From the NCBI RefSeq assembly GCF_016405905.1, contig NZ_JAEFCB010000006.1, positions 62,001 through 126,000 on the forward strand: 64,000 nucleotides of DNA, given 5' to 3'. The position numbers were made by a program, and so were the translations under genes. Positions 7,538-15,353 of this stretch are shown here, piece after piece. Under the pieces are notes generated by a model. It searched no databases and had not been told where the DNA came from. It saw only the letters and a program-made list of their open reading frames with translations. The stretch's first letter is position 1. Every line of letters starts with the position of its first letter. The stretch comes from Variovorax sp. IB41 (GTDB taxonomy: Bacteria > Pseudomonadota > Gammaproteobacteria > Burkholderiales > Burkholderiaceae_C).

Positions 7538-8989
7538 ATGAATCCACAAGAAAGAAAAACCTTGAACGCAACGACGCAGGCCCAACCCCATTTCTTCACG
7601 GGCAACTACGCGCCACTCACCGAGGAGCACGACATCGCAGCGCTCGACATCGAGGGCACGATGCCGCCGGGGCTTTCGGGCAGCCTGTACCGCGTGGGGC
7701 CGAGCCCGCAGTACGCGCCGCGCGACGACCACTACCACTGGTTCTCGGGCGACGGCATGGTGCATGCGTTCCATATCGAGGGGGGCCGCGTGTCGTACAG
7801 CAACCGCTGGGTGCGCACGCCCAAGTGGCAGCTGGAGCACGAGGCCGGCCGCGCGCTCTTCGGCACCTTCGGCAACCCGGCCACGAGCGACCCGCTGACG
7901 CACGGCCAGAACGGCGGCACGGCCAACACGAGCATGCTGTGGCACGGCAACCGCCTTTTCGCGCTCGAAGAATCGCACCAGCCCTTCGAGCTCGATGCGC
8001 GCACGCTGGCATCGACGGGGCACCAGAGTTTCGGCGGCCGCATCGCCTCGCGCTGCACGGCGCACCCGAAGGTGGACCCCGACAGCGGCGAGCTGCACTT
8101 CTTCGCCTATTCGCCCGATGGCCCCGGCTCGCCGACGATGCTCTACGGCACGATGGACCGCGACTGCGAAGTGACCGGGCTGCAGTCGTTCACCGCGCCG
8201 TACGCGAGCATGGCGCACGACTTCATGGTGACGCGCGGGCATGTGCTGTTTCCGGTGATGCCGCTCACGCTCAGCGTGGAGCGCGCGATGCGCGGGAAGC
8301 CGCTGCTGGCGTGGGATGCGCAGCTGCGCACGCACGTGGGCGTGATGCGGCGCGGCAGTTCCACCGACACGCTGCGCTGGTTCGAGGCCGAGGCCTGCCA
8401 TGTGTTCCATGTGATGAACGCGTGGGACGACGGCGACACGCTGGTGGCGTACGTGATGCAGTCGGAAACGGCACCGGGCCTGCCCGATGCCGAAGGCCGG
8501 CCGGGCGACCCCGGGGCCATGGCCGCGCGCCTGTGCAGGTGGACCTTCGATCTCTCCAGCGCCGGCAACGAATTTCGCCGCGAGTACCTCGACGACCTGG
8601 CGGCGGAGTTTCCGCGCATCGACGAACGCCACGCGGGGCGCCGCAACCGCTACGGCTTCTACACCTGCCATGCGACATCGCGTGCGCGGGGCGACGACGA
8701 AAGCGTTCTGTACGACAGCCTGGCGCGTTTCGATTTCGACACGGGCGAGCGCCGCATGCACACGCTGCCGCCGGGCGACGTGGTGTCGGAGCCGGTGTTC
8801 GTGCCGCGCCATGCTGATGCGGCGGAGGGCGACGGCTGGCTGCTCGCGGTGGCATGGCGCGCGCAGGAGCGGCGCAGCGACCTGCTGGTGATCGAAGCGG
8901 CCGATGTGGGCGCGGGGCCCGTGGCGATCGCGCGGCTGCCGCATCGCGTGCCGTTCGGCTTTCACGGCAACTGGCGCGGCAACGCTTAA
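7538..8989 (+). CDS. carotenoid oxygenase family protein (RPE65/lignostilbene dioxygenase type)
   Basis: Non-haem iron dioxygenase of the carotenoid-cleavage family, 483 residues, which splits a conjugated double bond in carotenoids, apocarotenoids or stilbenes. Seen are the N-terminal family motif GSLYRVGPSPQY and FSGDGMVHAFH. The four iron-binding histidines probably lie in SRCTAHPKVDP, YASMAHDFMVT, CHVFHVMNAWDDGD and the C-terminal FGFHGNW. The start abuts the MerR stop (TGA then ATG); a TTG 24 bases later is a weaker alternative. No carotenoid biosynthesis genes are nearby, so a plant-derived stilbene or apocarotenoid substrate is plausible, under control of the upstream MerR sensor. Confidence 0.9.
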   Translation: MNPQERKTLNATTQAQPHFFTGNYAPLTEEHDIAALDIEGTMPPGLSGSLYRVGPSPQYAPRDDHYHWFSGDGMVHAFHIEGGRVSYSNRWVRTPKWQLEHEAGRALFGTFGNPATSDPLTHGQNGGTANTSMLWHGNRLFALEESHQPFELDARTLASTGHQSFGGRIASRCTAHPKVDPDSGELHFFAYSPDGPGSPTMLYGTMDRDCEVTGLQSFTAPYASMAHDFMVTRGHVLFPVMPLTLSVERAMRGKPLLAWDAQLRTHVGVMRRGSSTDTLRWFEAEACHVFHVMNAWDDGDTLVAYVMQSETAPGLPDAEGRPGDPGAMAARLCRWTFDLSSAGNEFRREYLDDLAAEFPRIDERHAGRRNRYGFYTCHATSRARGDDESVLYDSLARFDFDTGERRMHTLPPGDVVSEPVFVPRHADAAEGDGWLLAVAWRAQERRSDLLVIEAADVGAGPVAIARLPHRVPFGFHGNWRGNA

Positions 8990-9090
8990 AGAAAGAGAAA
9001 GAGAGAGACCGTCCGCGGCGCACGGCCTTGCCGCCGATGCCGGCCTCCGACGACGCAGAATGGCGCCCCTTGAAAACAGGAGGAGACGCG

Positions 9091-9723
9091 TTGAAAGCCT
9101 TCGATGAACAGGTCGAGCGGTTGGCGGCACTCGGGTATCCGGCGATGCTCGGCTGCCCGCCCGGCGAATTCCGCGAGCGCCTCGATGCGTTGCGCGTGCA
9201 TGTGCCCGCGGAGGCAGCGGCACTGGACGTGGCACAGGGCACGACGGGCTTCGTGCTGGTCGTGCACTGCGCGGCCGCAGCGGCGGCCAAGACCTTGCCT
9301 CTCGTCGTGCGCGACGGCCGGGCCGCGATCGAGCGGCTCTTTCCGCGCACGCCCGATTTCTTCAGGCCGCTGCCGTCGCTTTCGATGCCGTCGGGTCATG
9401 CCTATCTGTTGCTCGACGTGGACCGCGGCAACGGCTCGCTCAACGCGGTGCCGAAGGAGGCCGAAGCGCGCATCGCGGCCGACGGGCGCACGCCGCTCAC
9501 GCTCGAAGACGGCATCGCACTGCTGACGCAGCACCCCGAATTTCTTCAGCCCAACCGCTGCTTCATGATGCTCGGCTCGCGCGGCGACGACAAGCGCGTG
9601 CCCGCGCTCTGGCTCAGCAACAAGCAGCCGAAGCTGGGCTGGTGCTGGGAGGGCAATCCGCACACGTGGCTGGGCTTTGCTTCGTGCGGTGCGCGGTCGC
9701 CGGGCGTGGCTGTTCTCGGATAG
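9091..9723 (+). CDS. DUF5701 family protein
   Basis: A 210-residue protein that matches the DUF5701 pattern as I recall it: FDEQVERLAALGYPAML at the start, LPSLSMPSGHAYLLLDVDRG in the middle, then GRTPLTLEDGIALLTQHPEF and the C-terminal LWLSNKQPKLGWCWEGNPHTW. The start is a TTG at 9091, because a near-perfect ribosome site (AGGAGGAG, 9078-9085) sits six bases before it and the conserved region begins there. The frame stays open upstream but overlaps the oxygenase gene. The function of the family is unknown; it may be co-expressed with the oxygenase 101 bases upstream. Confidence 0.78.
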   Translation: MKAFDEQVERLAALGYPAMLGCPPGEFRERLDALRVHVPAEAAALDVAQGTTGFVLVVHCAAAAAAKTLPLVVRDGRAAIERLFPRTPDFFRPLPSLSMPSGHAYLLLDVDRGNGSLNAVPKEAEARIAADGRTPLTLEDGIALLTQHPEFLQPNRCFMMLGSRGDDKRVPALWLSNKQPKLGWCWEGNPHTWLGFASCGARSPGVAVLG

Positions 9724-9903
9724 GACAAGCCTCGATCGCGAAGGGGCGAGGCGGACGTGGGCCAGAACATGCCGGTGCGCTTCGCGGTGCTGGCCGTCCG
9801 GATGGTGTTCACGCGCGCGCCCTGAGCTTTCGCGCGCGTGAACCCGGGTGGGTCGGCTGCCCTCTTTCTCCTCCCTCGTCCTCCCTCATCCTCCCTCTCG
9901 CTG

Positions 9904-10425
9904 CTACCAATACACCGGCCGGAACCCCCACGCCTGCTTCTCGTATTCGACGAAGCTCAGCATCACGGCCGATGCATCGCCGTTGTCGACAAGCCCGATG
10001 ACGTAGGGCGTCTGGGAGTTGCTCACGATGGTCTTGCTCTGGATGTACCAGTAGCCCAGCTTCTCGGTGGGCACGAGGCTCCAGAGCTGGTTGTCGGCGT
10101 TGACCAGTTGCTTTTTCATCATGACGACCGGCACCGGCACGGTGGTCGAGCCGGGCTTGAGCGTCATGACGAAGCCGGTGTCCATCTTCGATTGCAGGTA
10201 CCACCACCCCGGCGTTTCCGGGCCGGCGGGCACGAAGGTCCATTGCTGGTTGGCTTGCTGGTTCAGTTCGTACGCGATGACCCGCGTCTGGTCGGCAGGC
10301 GAGCCCTCCCGCACGTCCAGCACCTTGTGGCCGCCGAGCATGTGCTGGATGAAGTACGGGCCCAGGTTCAGTTCGCCCGTGATGGGTCCGGATGCTGCGG
10401 CACCCGCTTTTTCGGTGGTCGACAT
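9904..10425 (-). CDS. ricin-type beta-trefoil lectin domain protein
   Basis: A 173-residue protein built almost entirely of a ricin-B-like beta-trefoil. Three QxW-like repeats are visible (NQQWTFVPAG, NQLWSLVPTE, KQAWGFRPVYW at the C-terminus), each after a strand pattern such as GWWYLQSKMDTGFVMTLK and GYWYIQSKTIVSNS. No signal peptide is present. An AGGAG ribosome site precedes the ATG at 10425. It lies 38 bases downstream of a patatin-like lipase on the same strand, so the two likely form a unit in which the lectin domain directs the lipase to a glycan or lipid surface (inference). Confidence 0.82.
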   Translation of the reverse strand: MSTTEKAGAAASGPITGELNLGPYFIQHMLGGHKVLDVREGSPADQTRVIAYELNQQANQQWTFVPAGPETPGWWYLQSKMDTGFVMTLKPGSTTVPVPVVMMKKQLVNADNQLWSLVPTEKLGYWYIQSKTIVSNSQTPYVIGLVDNGDASAVMLSFVEYEKQAWGFRPVYW

Positions 10426-10463
10426 CGTTTCTCCTTGTCCAGGAATACGTTCGTGGATGCCGC

Positions 10464-11495
10464 TCAGGTGCGAGCGGCGCCGCCTTTGTTGGGGTTCTTG
10501 GCCGGGCCGAGCACGTGGTCGACCCAGTAGGCCTCGAGCAACGCCTCCGCATGCGCGGTATCCGCGGTCTTGCCCTTGTCCTGCAGCAGCTGGATGGCCT
10601 CGGGGTAGGTGGTGTTCTCCGGAATGAAGCACGGCAGCGTGGGGTTGATGTTCACGTAGCGGTCGCCCAGCAGGTAGCTGGCCAACTGCGGCATGAGCTC
10701 GGTCGACGTGCCGTTCAGGCACATGTCCAGCACGGGCCCGGGCCTGGACTGGTTCATGAGGAACGGCGGCGTGTTGTTGAACGGATTGGCCACGCCGTTC
10801 ATCCACTGGTCGGCGCCCCAGTCGGTGGTGTCGCTGGCGATCCAGTCGGGCATGTAGCCGGTGCCGATGGTGATAGCGGTGATGTCCTCCAGCGCATACC
10901 CCGCGTTCACGGCCAGCGAGATGGCCGCGACCGTCGGGTCGTGATTGAAGAAGGCGCCGTCGACGTTGCCCTGGTAGGAGCCCAGTTGCGCGGGCATGGC
11001 GCCGCTGGAAGTAGCCGCCTTCGCGATGGTCACGTCACCCAGGCTCGGGACCATGTTGGTGTACCAGAGCGGCTTCCACGGCGTGGGGGTCTGGATGCCG
11101 TCCTGCACCGTGAGGCCGCCGACGTTGAAGGACACGAACAACACCTTGCGCTCGAGCGCGGAAACCTTCTTGTCGGCGTGCAGCGCGAACTGCGAGCCGT
11201 AGGCGTCCAGGATCTGGTACGCGGGCTTGTGCGGGTCGGTGTTCATGTTGTCGTAGAACCCGATCTCGCCTTTCTTGTCCTTGGTGAAGAAGGTGATGAG
11301 GTCCGATGGCGTCTTTCCCGCCACGAGCTCGCTCGTGATGATCGACCCGGTCGAGCAACCGGCGATCAGGTCGGTGTTGTCCAGCATGTGCGGGAAGCGC
11401 TTGTAGAGCTTCTCCAGGATCGTGACCGACATCAGTCCGCGTATGCCACCGCCGACGAACGAGAGGATGGTGAATTTTTTTCCAGGCTCTGCCAT
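10464..11495 (-). CDS. patatin-like phospholipase
   Basis: Lipid acyl hydrolase of the patatin family, 343 residues. The catalytic apparatus is complete: glycine-rich oxyanion loop GGGIRG near residue 15, nucleophile elbow GCSTGS near 46, and the dyad aspartate in VDGAFFNHDP near 180. The start at 11495 gives MAEPGKKFTILSFVGGGIRG, placing the oxyanion loop where bacterial patatins have it. There is no signal peptide; some patatins are exported by specialised secretion systems, others are cytosolic. It is followed by the beta-trefoil lectin gene. The two could act in defence, predation or lipid turnover; the sequence does not decide. Confidence 0.9.
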   Translation of the reverse strand: MAEPGKKFTILSFVGGGIRGLMSVTILEKLYKRFPHMLDNTDLIAGCSTGSIITSELVAGKTPSDLITFFTKDKKGEIGFYDNMNTDPHKPAYQILDAYGSQFALHADKKVSALERKVLFVSFNVGGLTVQDGIQTPTPWKPLWYTNMVPSLGDVTIAKAATSSGAMPAQLGSYQGNVDGAFFNHDPTVAAISLAVNAGYALEDITAITIGTGYMPDWIASDTTDWGADQWMNGVANPFNNTPPFLMNQSRPGPVLDMCLNGTSTELMPQLASYLLGDRYVNINPTLPCFIPENTTYPEAIQLLQDKGKTADTAHAEALLEAYWVDHVLGPAKNPNKGGAART

Positions 11496-11643
11496 GACCA
11501 GCTCCTTTCAAATGAATGAACCCCGGGTTGGGGAAGCGGAGTCTCGGCCTTGGGCACATGCATCGTCTACGCGTGAAATCCCGTTCAATCCATCTGCGTA
11601 ATTCCGAATGCCGCGGAAGATATCGGTTCCCTCCGAAGCATCG

Positions 11644-11889
11644 TCATACGAGCTCTCGCAGCGCATCGAGCGAGGTCCTAAGTTCGCGCGCTTGCGCATG
11701 ATCGAGCGATAGTGCGATGCGGCGGAACCCGGCCTCGTAGCACGGAAGCATCAGTGCGGCGGTGAGGGCATGAACGCCGTCGCCGCGCGCGATGTGCGCA
11801 TGGCATGCGGCGATGCTTCGATGGATGGCGAATGCGCGCTCGACAGGTGTTTGCGCCGTCGCTTCGTCGTCGTTTCTCGTGATGGTCAT
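11644..11889 (-). CDS. hypothetical protein, 81 aa
   Basis: Small helical protein (MTITRNDDEATAQTPVERAF at the start). The internal segment AIHRSIAACHAHIARGDGVHALTAALML could be an amphipathic helix pair. The ATG at 11889 is chosen because AAGGAG lies six bases ahead of it; an earlier ATG at 11910 lacks such a site. It lies 148 bases upstream of the patatin gene on the same strand, but no functional link can be shown. No family is recognised. Confidence 0.55.
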   Translation of the reverse strand: MTITRNDDEATAQTPVERAFAIHRSIAACHAHIARGDGVHALTAALMLPCYEAGFRRIALSLDHAQARELRTSLDALRELV

Positions 11890-12014
11890 TGCAGGCTCCT
11901 TGTGGCGCACTGCAGATGGCGCCGCATCACGACTCTAGGGATGTGGACGCGCGGCAGGGAGTAACAACATCGTCGTGAATCGGCTGCGATCGGCGATGAC
12001 GAGGTGCTGGGACA

Positions 12015-12461
12015 ATGGATGACTCCCTGCAAACGAATGCATCCATGTCGACCGAACCCCGCAAGCCTTCTTCTTCCCCCACCGATCAACCGCCAGCCGA
12101 TGCATCCGCGCCGGCCGCTCCGACGCGCGCCGCGCAGAGCGCGGGCAAGGCACGGCGCCTGCGCACCGAGGCCGACAAGCTCGAGGCGTTCTGCATCATC
12201 GTTCGCGCGGCTTCGTCGGCGGCGGACCACGCCGCGTTCGCCGAGGTGAGCCGTGCGGCATCGAAGGCGCTGAAAGCCAAGTTCGGCGGCGGCTCGATCA
12301 CCTCGGTGTTCGCGTGGCTGACGAGTGCTGCGGGCAAGGACGCGCTGGACAGCGTGCTGGCCGGCGAGGTCGAGTTGACCGGGCCGCTCTCCACCGAGGA
12401 GATCGTCGAGGCGGTGGCACTGGCGCAGAAGGCGGAGCTGCTGCGCACCAAGGAAGGCTGA
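12015..12461 (+). CDS. hypothetical protein with disordered N-terminus and helical C-terminus
   Basis: Protein of 148 residues (138 if the ATG at 12045, MSTEPRKPSSS, is used). The first 50 residues are rich in Pro, Ala and Ser and likely disordered. From LRTEADKLEAFCIIVRAASS the protein is helical, ending in LSTEEIVEAVALAQKAELLRTKEG. No signal peptide, metal site or known family is seen. It converges with the oxygenase-like gene at 12474. Confidence 0.6.
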   Translation: MDDSLQTNASMSTEPRKPSSSPTDQPPADASAPAAPTRAAQSAGKARRLRTEADKLEAFCIIVRAASSAADHAAFAEVSRAASKALKAKFGGGSITSVFAWLTSAAGKDALDSVLAGEVELTGPLSTEEIVEAVALAQKAELLRTKEG

Positions 12462-12473
12462 GACTGCTTCGGC

Positions 12474-13187
12474 TCAGCCGGCCGCGCGCCACGCGCCCGT
12501 GTCGGGGCACACGCTGGCGCGCGCGCCGTTCAGCCAGACCTGCTCTTCATTCAGTTGCGATGCGGTCGAGGGGTCGGTGTCGAAGTCGATGCGCAGTGCG
12601 CGTGCGACGTCGGCGTTCTCGATGGGGAGCTCCCACGTGAGGAAGAGCTGGCTGCAGTCGACGTCTGGCGCGAAGTGGGTTGCATCGAAGCCCGCACTGC
12701 CACGACGGATCACCGCATGCGGCTGCGCAGTGTCGAACATCAGCACCGTGCCGCGGACCAACGGGATGCGATCGCCCGTCGAGGGGAAATGCACATCGAG
12801 CCCCTTGTCCTCGCTCACGAAGAGATTGCAGAAGGCCGCGCCGCCGTATTGCTCGCCGTCGTGGTGGTAGCGCGCGCCGCGGCAGGCCATGAGGGCGATG
12901 TCGCTTGCGGCGAGCACGTCATCGAGGCCGAGCGTTTGCGTCCACTCGGCCATCACCTGCACGCACTGCTTGTAGTCGGGCCAGCGCATGCGGGCGCGGG
13001 CCAGCGGCAAGGGCTCGACGTCGCCCGGTTCCAGAAAGAGCGTCGATGCGATGTCGCGCTCCCAATCGGCCACGAGCCGCGCGGGCGGCGCGGGCACATC
13101 GACCATGCCCGACAGCACGACGCCGCCCACGCTGCGGCTGCGCAGGGCGGTGCCGCTCCAGAAGTAGGACGTGTGGCGTTGGCTCAT
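12474..13187 (-). CDS. possible Fe(II)/2-oxoglutarate-type oxygenase, family uncertain
   Basis: A 237-residue soluble protein. Its middle contains YHHDGEQYGGAAFCNLF and, about 50 residues later, FDTAQPHAVIRRG. This matches the HxD...H...R spacing of a jelly-roll Fe(II)/2-oxoglutarate dioxygenase, with His/Asp from the first motif, His from QPHAV, and Arg as the oxoglutarate anchor. The beginning (MSQRHTSYFWSGTALRSRS) is not family-specific. It is a stand-alone gene between the convergent hypothetical at 12015 and the reductase gene at 13209, with 21 bases to the latter. The dioxygenase call is an inference from motif spacing. Confidence 0.6.
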   Translation of the reverse strand: MSQRHTSYFWSGTALRSRSVGGVVLSGMVDVPAPPARLVADWERDIASTLFLEPGDVEPLPLARARMRWPDYKQCVQVMAEWTQTLGLDDVLAASDIALMACRGARYHHDGEQYGGAAFCNLFVSEDKGLDVHFPSTGDRIPLVRGTVLMFDTAQPHAVIRRGSAGFDATHFAPDVDCSQLFLTWELPIENADVARALRIDFDTDPSTASQLNEEQVWLNGARASVCPDTGAWRAAG

Positions 13188-13208
13188 CGGAGCCAGTGTA
13201 GTGAGCGC

Positions 13209-14240
13209 CTAGCGGACCTCGAACGACAGGTGCTCGGGGCCGAGCGATGCGAGGAAGTCGCGTGCATCGAAGGCTTCGCCGGCCGTCAGCACGCCGGGCG
13301 TCCTGACCTGCCCGCCGAGGACGCGCGCCAACGCTTCGACGACGAGCGGCGCGGAGACGGCGTAGATGTCGCGCCCGCGCGCGACCGCCCTGCGCTCTTC
13401 GCCGCCCTTGCGCGCGATCACTTCGACGACGAAGGTCTGCGACGAGCGGCCGCTTGCGTCGCTGGCCACGGGCGCCTTCGGGCTCGGATCGATCAGGTCC
13501 TTGACGGCGGCGAGCGTCATGTACGAGCGGATCTCGGGCACATCGATGTGGCGCGCGATCGTCACCGTGTCGGCCATGGTGAATTCCGAGACGGCCTGCT
13601 GCGTGCCCACGGGCGCTGGAAATTCCCATTCGACGACCGGCGCGGCGCCCGTCGCGTGCGCGATCTTTCCGTTCGCAAAGACGACGCGGCGGCCGTCGCG
13701 GCGCTGACGGGACACCTGGCCCGCGGCCAAGGTGCCTGCGGTCGGCAGCCAGCTGTCGAGGCCGTAGGCGATGGAGATGTCATCGGCCGATGCCCAGTCG
13801 CCCATGGCCGCGGTCGCCAGCAGATCGCCGAGGCCGCCGTAGAACGCCATCGCGTGCACGACGACGATGCCTGCCTCGCGTGCGCGGTCGGCGTACTGCG
13901 TGAAGGTGTCGATGTTGGCTTCCACTTCGGCGGCGACGTCGAGGTACGGAACGCGTGCGCGCAATGCCGCTTCGATGACTGGTCCGGCCGTGCTGGCGAA
14001 GGGGCCGGCGCAGTTGATGACCGCGGCTGCGCCCTCGAGCGCGCGGTCGAGCGAGGCAGGTTCATCGACCGATGCGGGCTGCACCGTGAGCCCTGGATAT
14101 TCGGTGGCCAGCGCGTCGAGCTTGCGTGCATCGCGCCCCGAAAGCACGGGCGTCCACCCGCGCTTGCGCAGTTCCGAAACCACGAAGCGGCCGGTGTGGC
14201 CATAGGCGCCATAGACGACGACTGATTGATTGGATGCCAC
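13209..14240 (-). CDS. saccharopine dehydrogenase-like NAD(P)-binding protein
   Basis: Oxidoreductase-type protein of 343 residues with an N-terminal Rossmann fold of the saccharopine-dehydrogenase-like group. It shows VVVYGAYGHTGRFVVSELR as the dinucleotide loop, LSGRDARKLDALA as the second strand, AAVINCAGPFASTAGPVIEA and YLDVAAEVEANIDTF. The start is taken as the GTG at 14240: GAGGAG stands just before it and the Rossmann strand begins five residues later. The gene is divergent from a TetR gene and shares a highly symmetric control region with it (14278-14327), so it is probably repressed by that TetR. The substrate is unknown. Confidence 0.85.
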   Translation of the reverse strand: MASNQSVVVYGAYGHTGRFVVSELRKRGWTPVLSGRDARKLDALATEYPGLTVQPASVDEPASLDRALEGAAAVINCAGPFASTAGPVIEAALRARVPYLDVAAEVEANIDTFTQYADRAREAGIVVVHAMAFYGGLGDLLATAAMGDWASADDISIAYGLDSWLPTAGTLAAGQVSRQRRDGRRVVFANGKIAHATGAAPVVEWEFPAPVGTQQAVSEFTMADTVTIARHIDVPEIRSYMTLAAVKDLIDPSPKAPVASDASGRSSQTFVVEVIARKGGEERRAVARGRDIYAVSAPLVVEALARVLGGQVRTPGVLTAGEAFDARDFLASLGPEHLSFEVR

Positions 14241-14277
14241 TGGAACTCCTCTGATGCAGAGCCATCCGCGGCACAAC

Positions 14278-14327
14278 GCTACAGATCTGTACTCCTCGGC
14301 GCGGAGCTTAGAGTACAGATCTGTAGC
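14278..14327. promoter_or_regulatory. TetR operator: paired perfect palindromes between divergent genes
   Basis: TACAGATCTGTA occurs twice (14280-14291 and 14314-14325), centres 34 bases apart. The flanks are also mirrored: the 17-base arm GCTACAGATCTGTACTC at 14278-14294 is the exact reverse complement of 14311-14327. The block lies between the saccharopine-dehydrogenase-like gene and the TetR gene. It is the expected operator for the TetR repressor, controlling both promoters. Confidence 0.82.
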
Positions 14328-14348
14328 GTGTCAAGGTAAACTGCGCGA

Positions 14349-14969
14349 ATGAACAAACGCACGGTCGCGACCACCACCGAAGCAGTCGCCAGCGAACGCA
14401 GCCCCTCCGTCGCGCGGGCGCGCATCCTCGAAACGGCGGCGGCGCTGTTCTATCGGGAGGGTGTGAGGGCCGTCGGCGTGGACCTGGTGGTGGAGCGCTC
14501 GGGCGTTGCGAAGACCAGCCTCTACCGGCACTTCACGACGAAGGACGACCTGGTCGTGGCGTTCCTCGAGCAGGAAGACGCCGAGTACTGGCGCGATTGG
14601 GACGACGTGGCCGAAAAGACGAAGGGCGATGCCGCGGCGGAACTCGAAGCGCACATCCGCTGGATCGCCAATCACATCCTCAAGCCCACGTACCGCGGCT
14701 GCCCGTTCCTCAACGTGGCCACGGAGTTTCCGGATGCCGCGCACCCTGCGCGCGCCATCACCACGCGGCACAAGCTCGAACTGCACCGCCGCCTCGCCGC
14801 GCTGGCGAGGAAGGCGGGCGTGCGCAAGCCCGAAGAATTGGCGGACCAGCTGGGGCTGCTTTTCGATGGGGCCTACATGAACGGCCACCTCACGGGCAAG
14901 AAGGGGCCCGTGCGCTCCTTCGTCACGGCTGGGCTCGCGCTGATGCAGCTGGCCCGGGAGCGGAAATAA
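14349..14969 (+). CDS. TetR-family transcriptional repressor
   Basis: A 206-residue regulator. The HTH occupies about residues 20-68 (ARARILETAAALFYREGVRA, then VERSGVAKTSLYRHFTTKDD), and the rest is the helical ligand-binding domain, with the conserved-looking segment YRGCPFLNVATEFPDA near 117. Such regulators respond to small hydrophobic ligands. It is divergent from the NAD(P)-binding protein at 13209, and the shared perfect palindromes at 14278-14327 are its probable binding sites. The start ATG lies 22 bases beyond the operator. Confidence 0.9.
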   Translation: MNKRTVATTTEAVASERSPSVARARILETAAALFYREGVRAVGVDLVVERSGVAKTSLYRHFTTKDDLVVAFLEQEDAEYWRDWDDVAEKTKGDAAAELEAHIRWIANHILKPTYRGCPFLNVATEFPDAAHPARAITTRHKLELHRRLAALARKAGVRKPEELADQLGLLFDGAYMNGHLTGKKGPVRSFVTAGLALMQLARERK

Positions 14970-14984
14970 CGCGCGGCTTCTTGA

Positions 14985-15242
14985 TCAGCCCGCGTTCTTC
15001 AGCGACTGCTTGGCCTTGTCAGCCGAGCTCTTGGAGCGGTTCTTGTGATAGCCCGACTTGACGTTGTTCACCGCCTTGCCGACCGGGCCGCTCTTCTTGG
15101 CCTTGCTGTCGGCCTGCTTCTCGTCGATCTTGTGCTGCGCGGCATCGGTCGCCTCGGAAGCGGCCTTGCCGATCTGCGCATTGGCCGTGCCGGCTGCGAG
15201 CAGGGTGAGCGAAGTGGCGAGTGCGATCAGGGTCTTGTTCAT
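14985..15242 (-). CDS. small exported lysine-rich protein
   Basis: An 85-residue protein: signal peptide MNKTLIALATSLTLLAAGTA with cleavage after ANA, then a lysine/alanine/serine-rich mature region (KIDEKQADSKAKKSGPVGKA, NVKSGYHKNRSKSSADKAKQ). GGAGG stands eight bases before the ATG at 15242. It is probably a disordered, positively charged periplasmic protein. Similar small exported proteins are common in Comamonadaceae genomes; the function is unknown. It converges with the TetR gene, 15 bases away. Confidence 0.7.
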   Translation of the reverse strand: MNKTLIALATSLTLLAAGTANAQIGKAASEATDAAQHKIDEKQADSKAKKSGPVGKAVNNVKSGYHKNRSKSSADKAKQSLKNAG

Positions 15243-15353
15243 GGGGTTTCCTCCGGCTATTGAAATGAAGCCCGATGGTTGCACCCGGGGCCGCTCCACC
15301 TTGTCAGCCGCAGCCCCGCGTGCCGTGAGGACCAAGCCTCGCGATGGCGACGT

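Noticed and set aside
5378..9235. 1285-residue open frame on the minus strand
   Set aside because: It is antisense to the Ldh2, SBP-like, MerR and oxygenase genes and is Arg/His/Ala-rich without motifs, a usual effect of GC-rich codons in the opposite strand.
9860..9903. Pyrimidine-rich stretch with repeated CCTCCCTC units
   Set aside because: Low-complexity and short; no sign of function beyond possible transcript end of the lectin gene.
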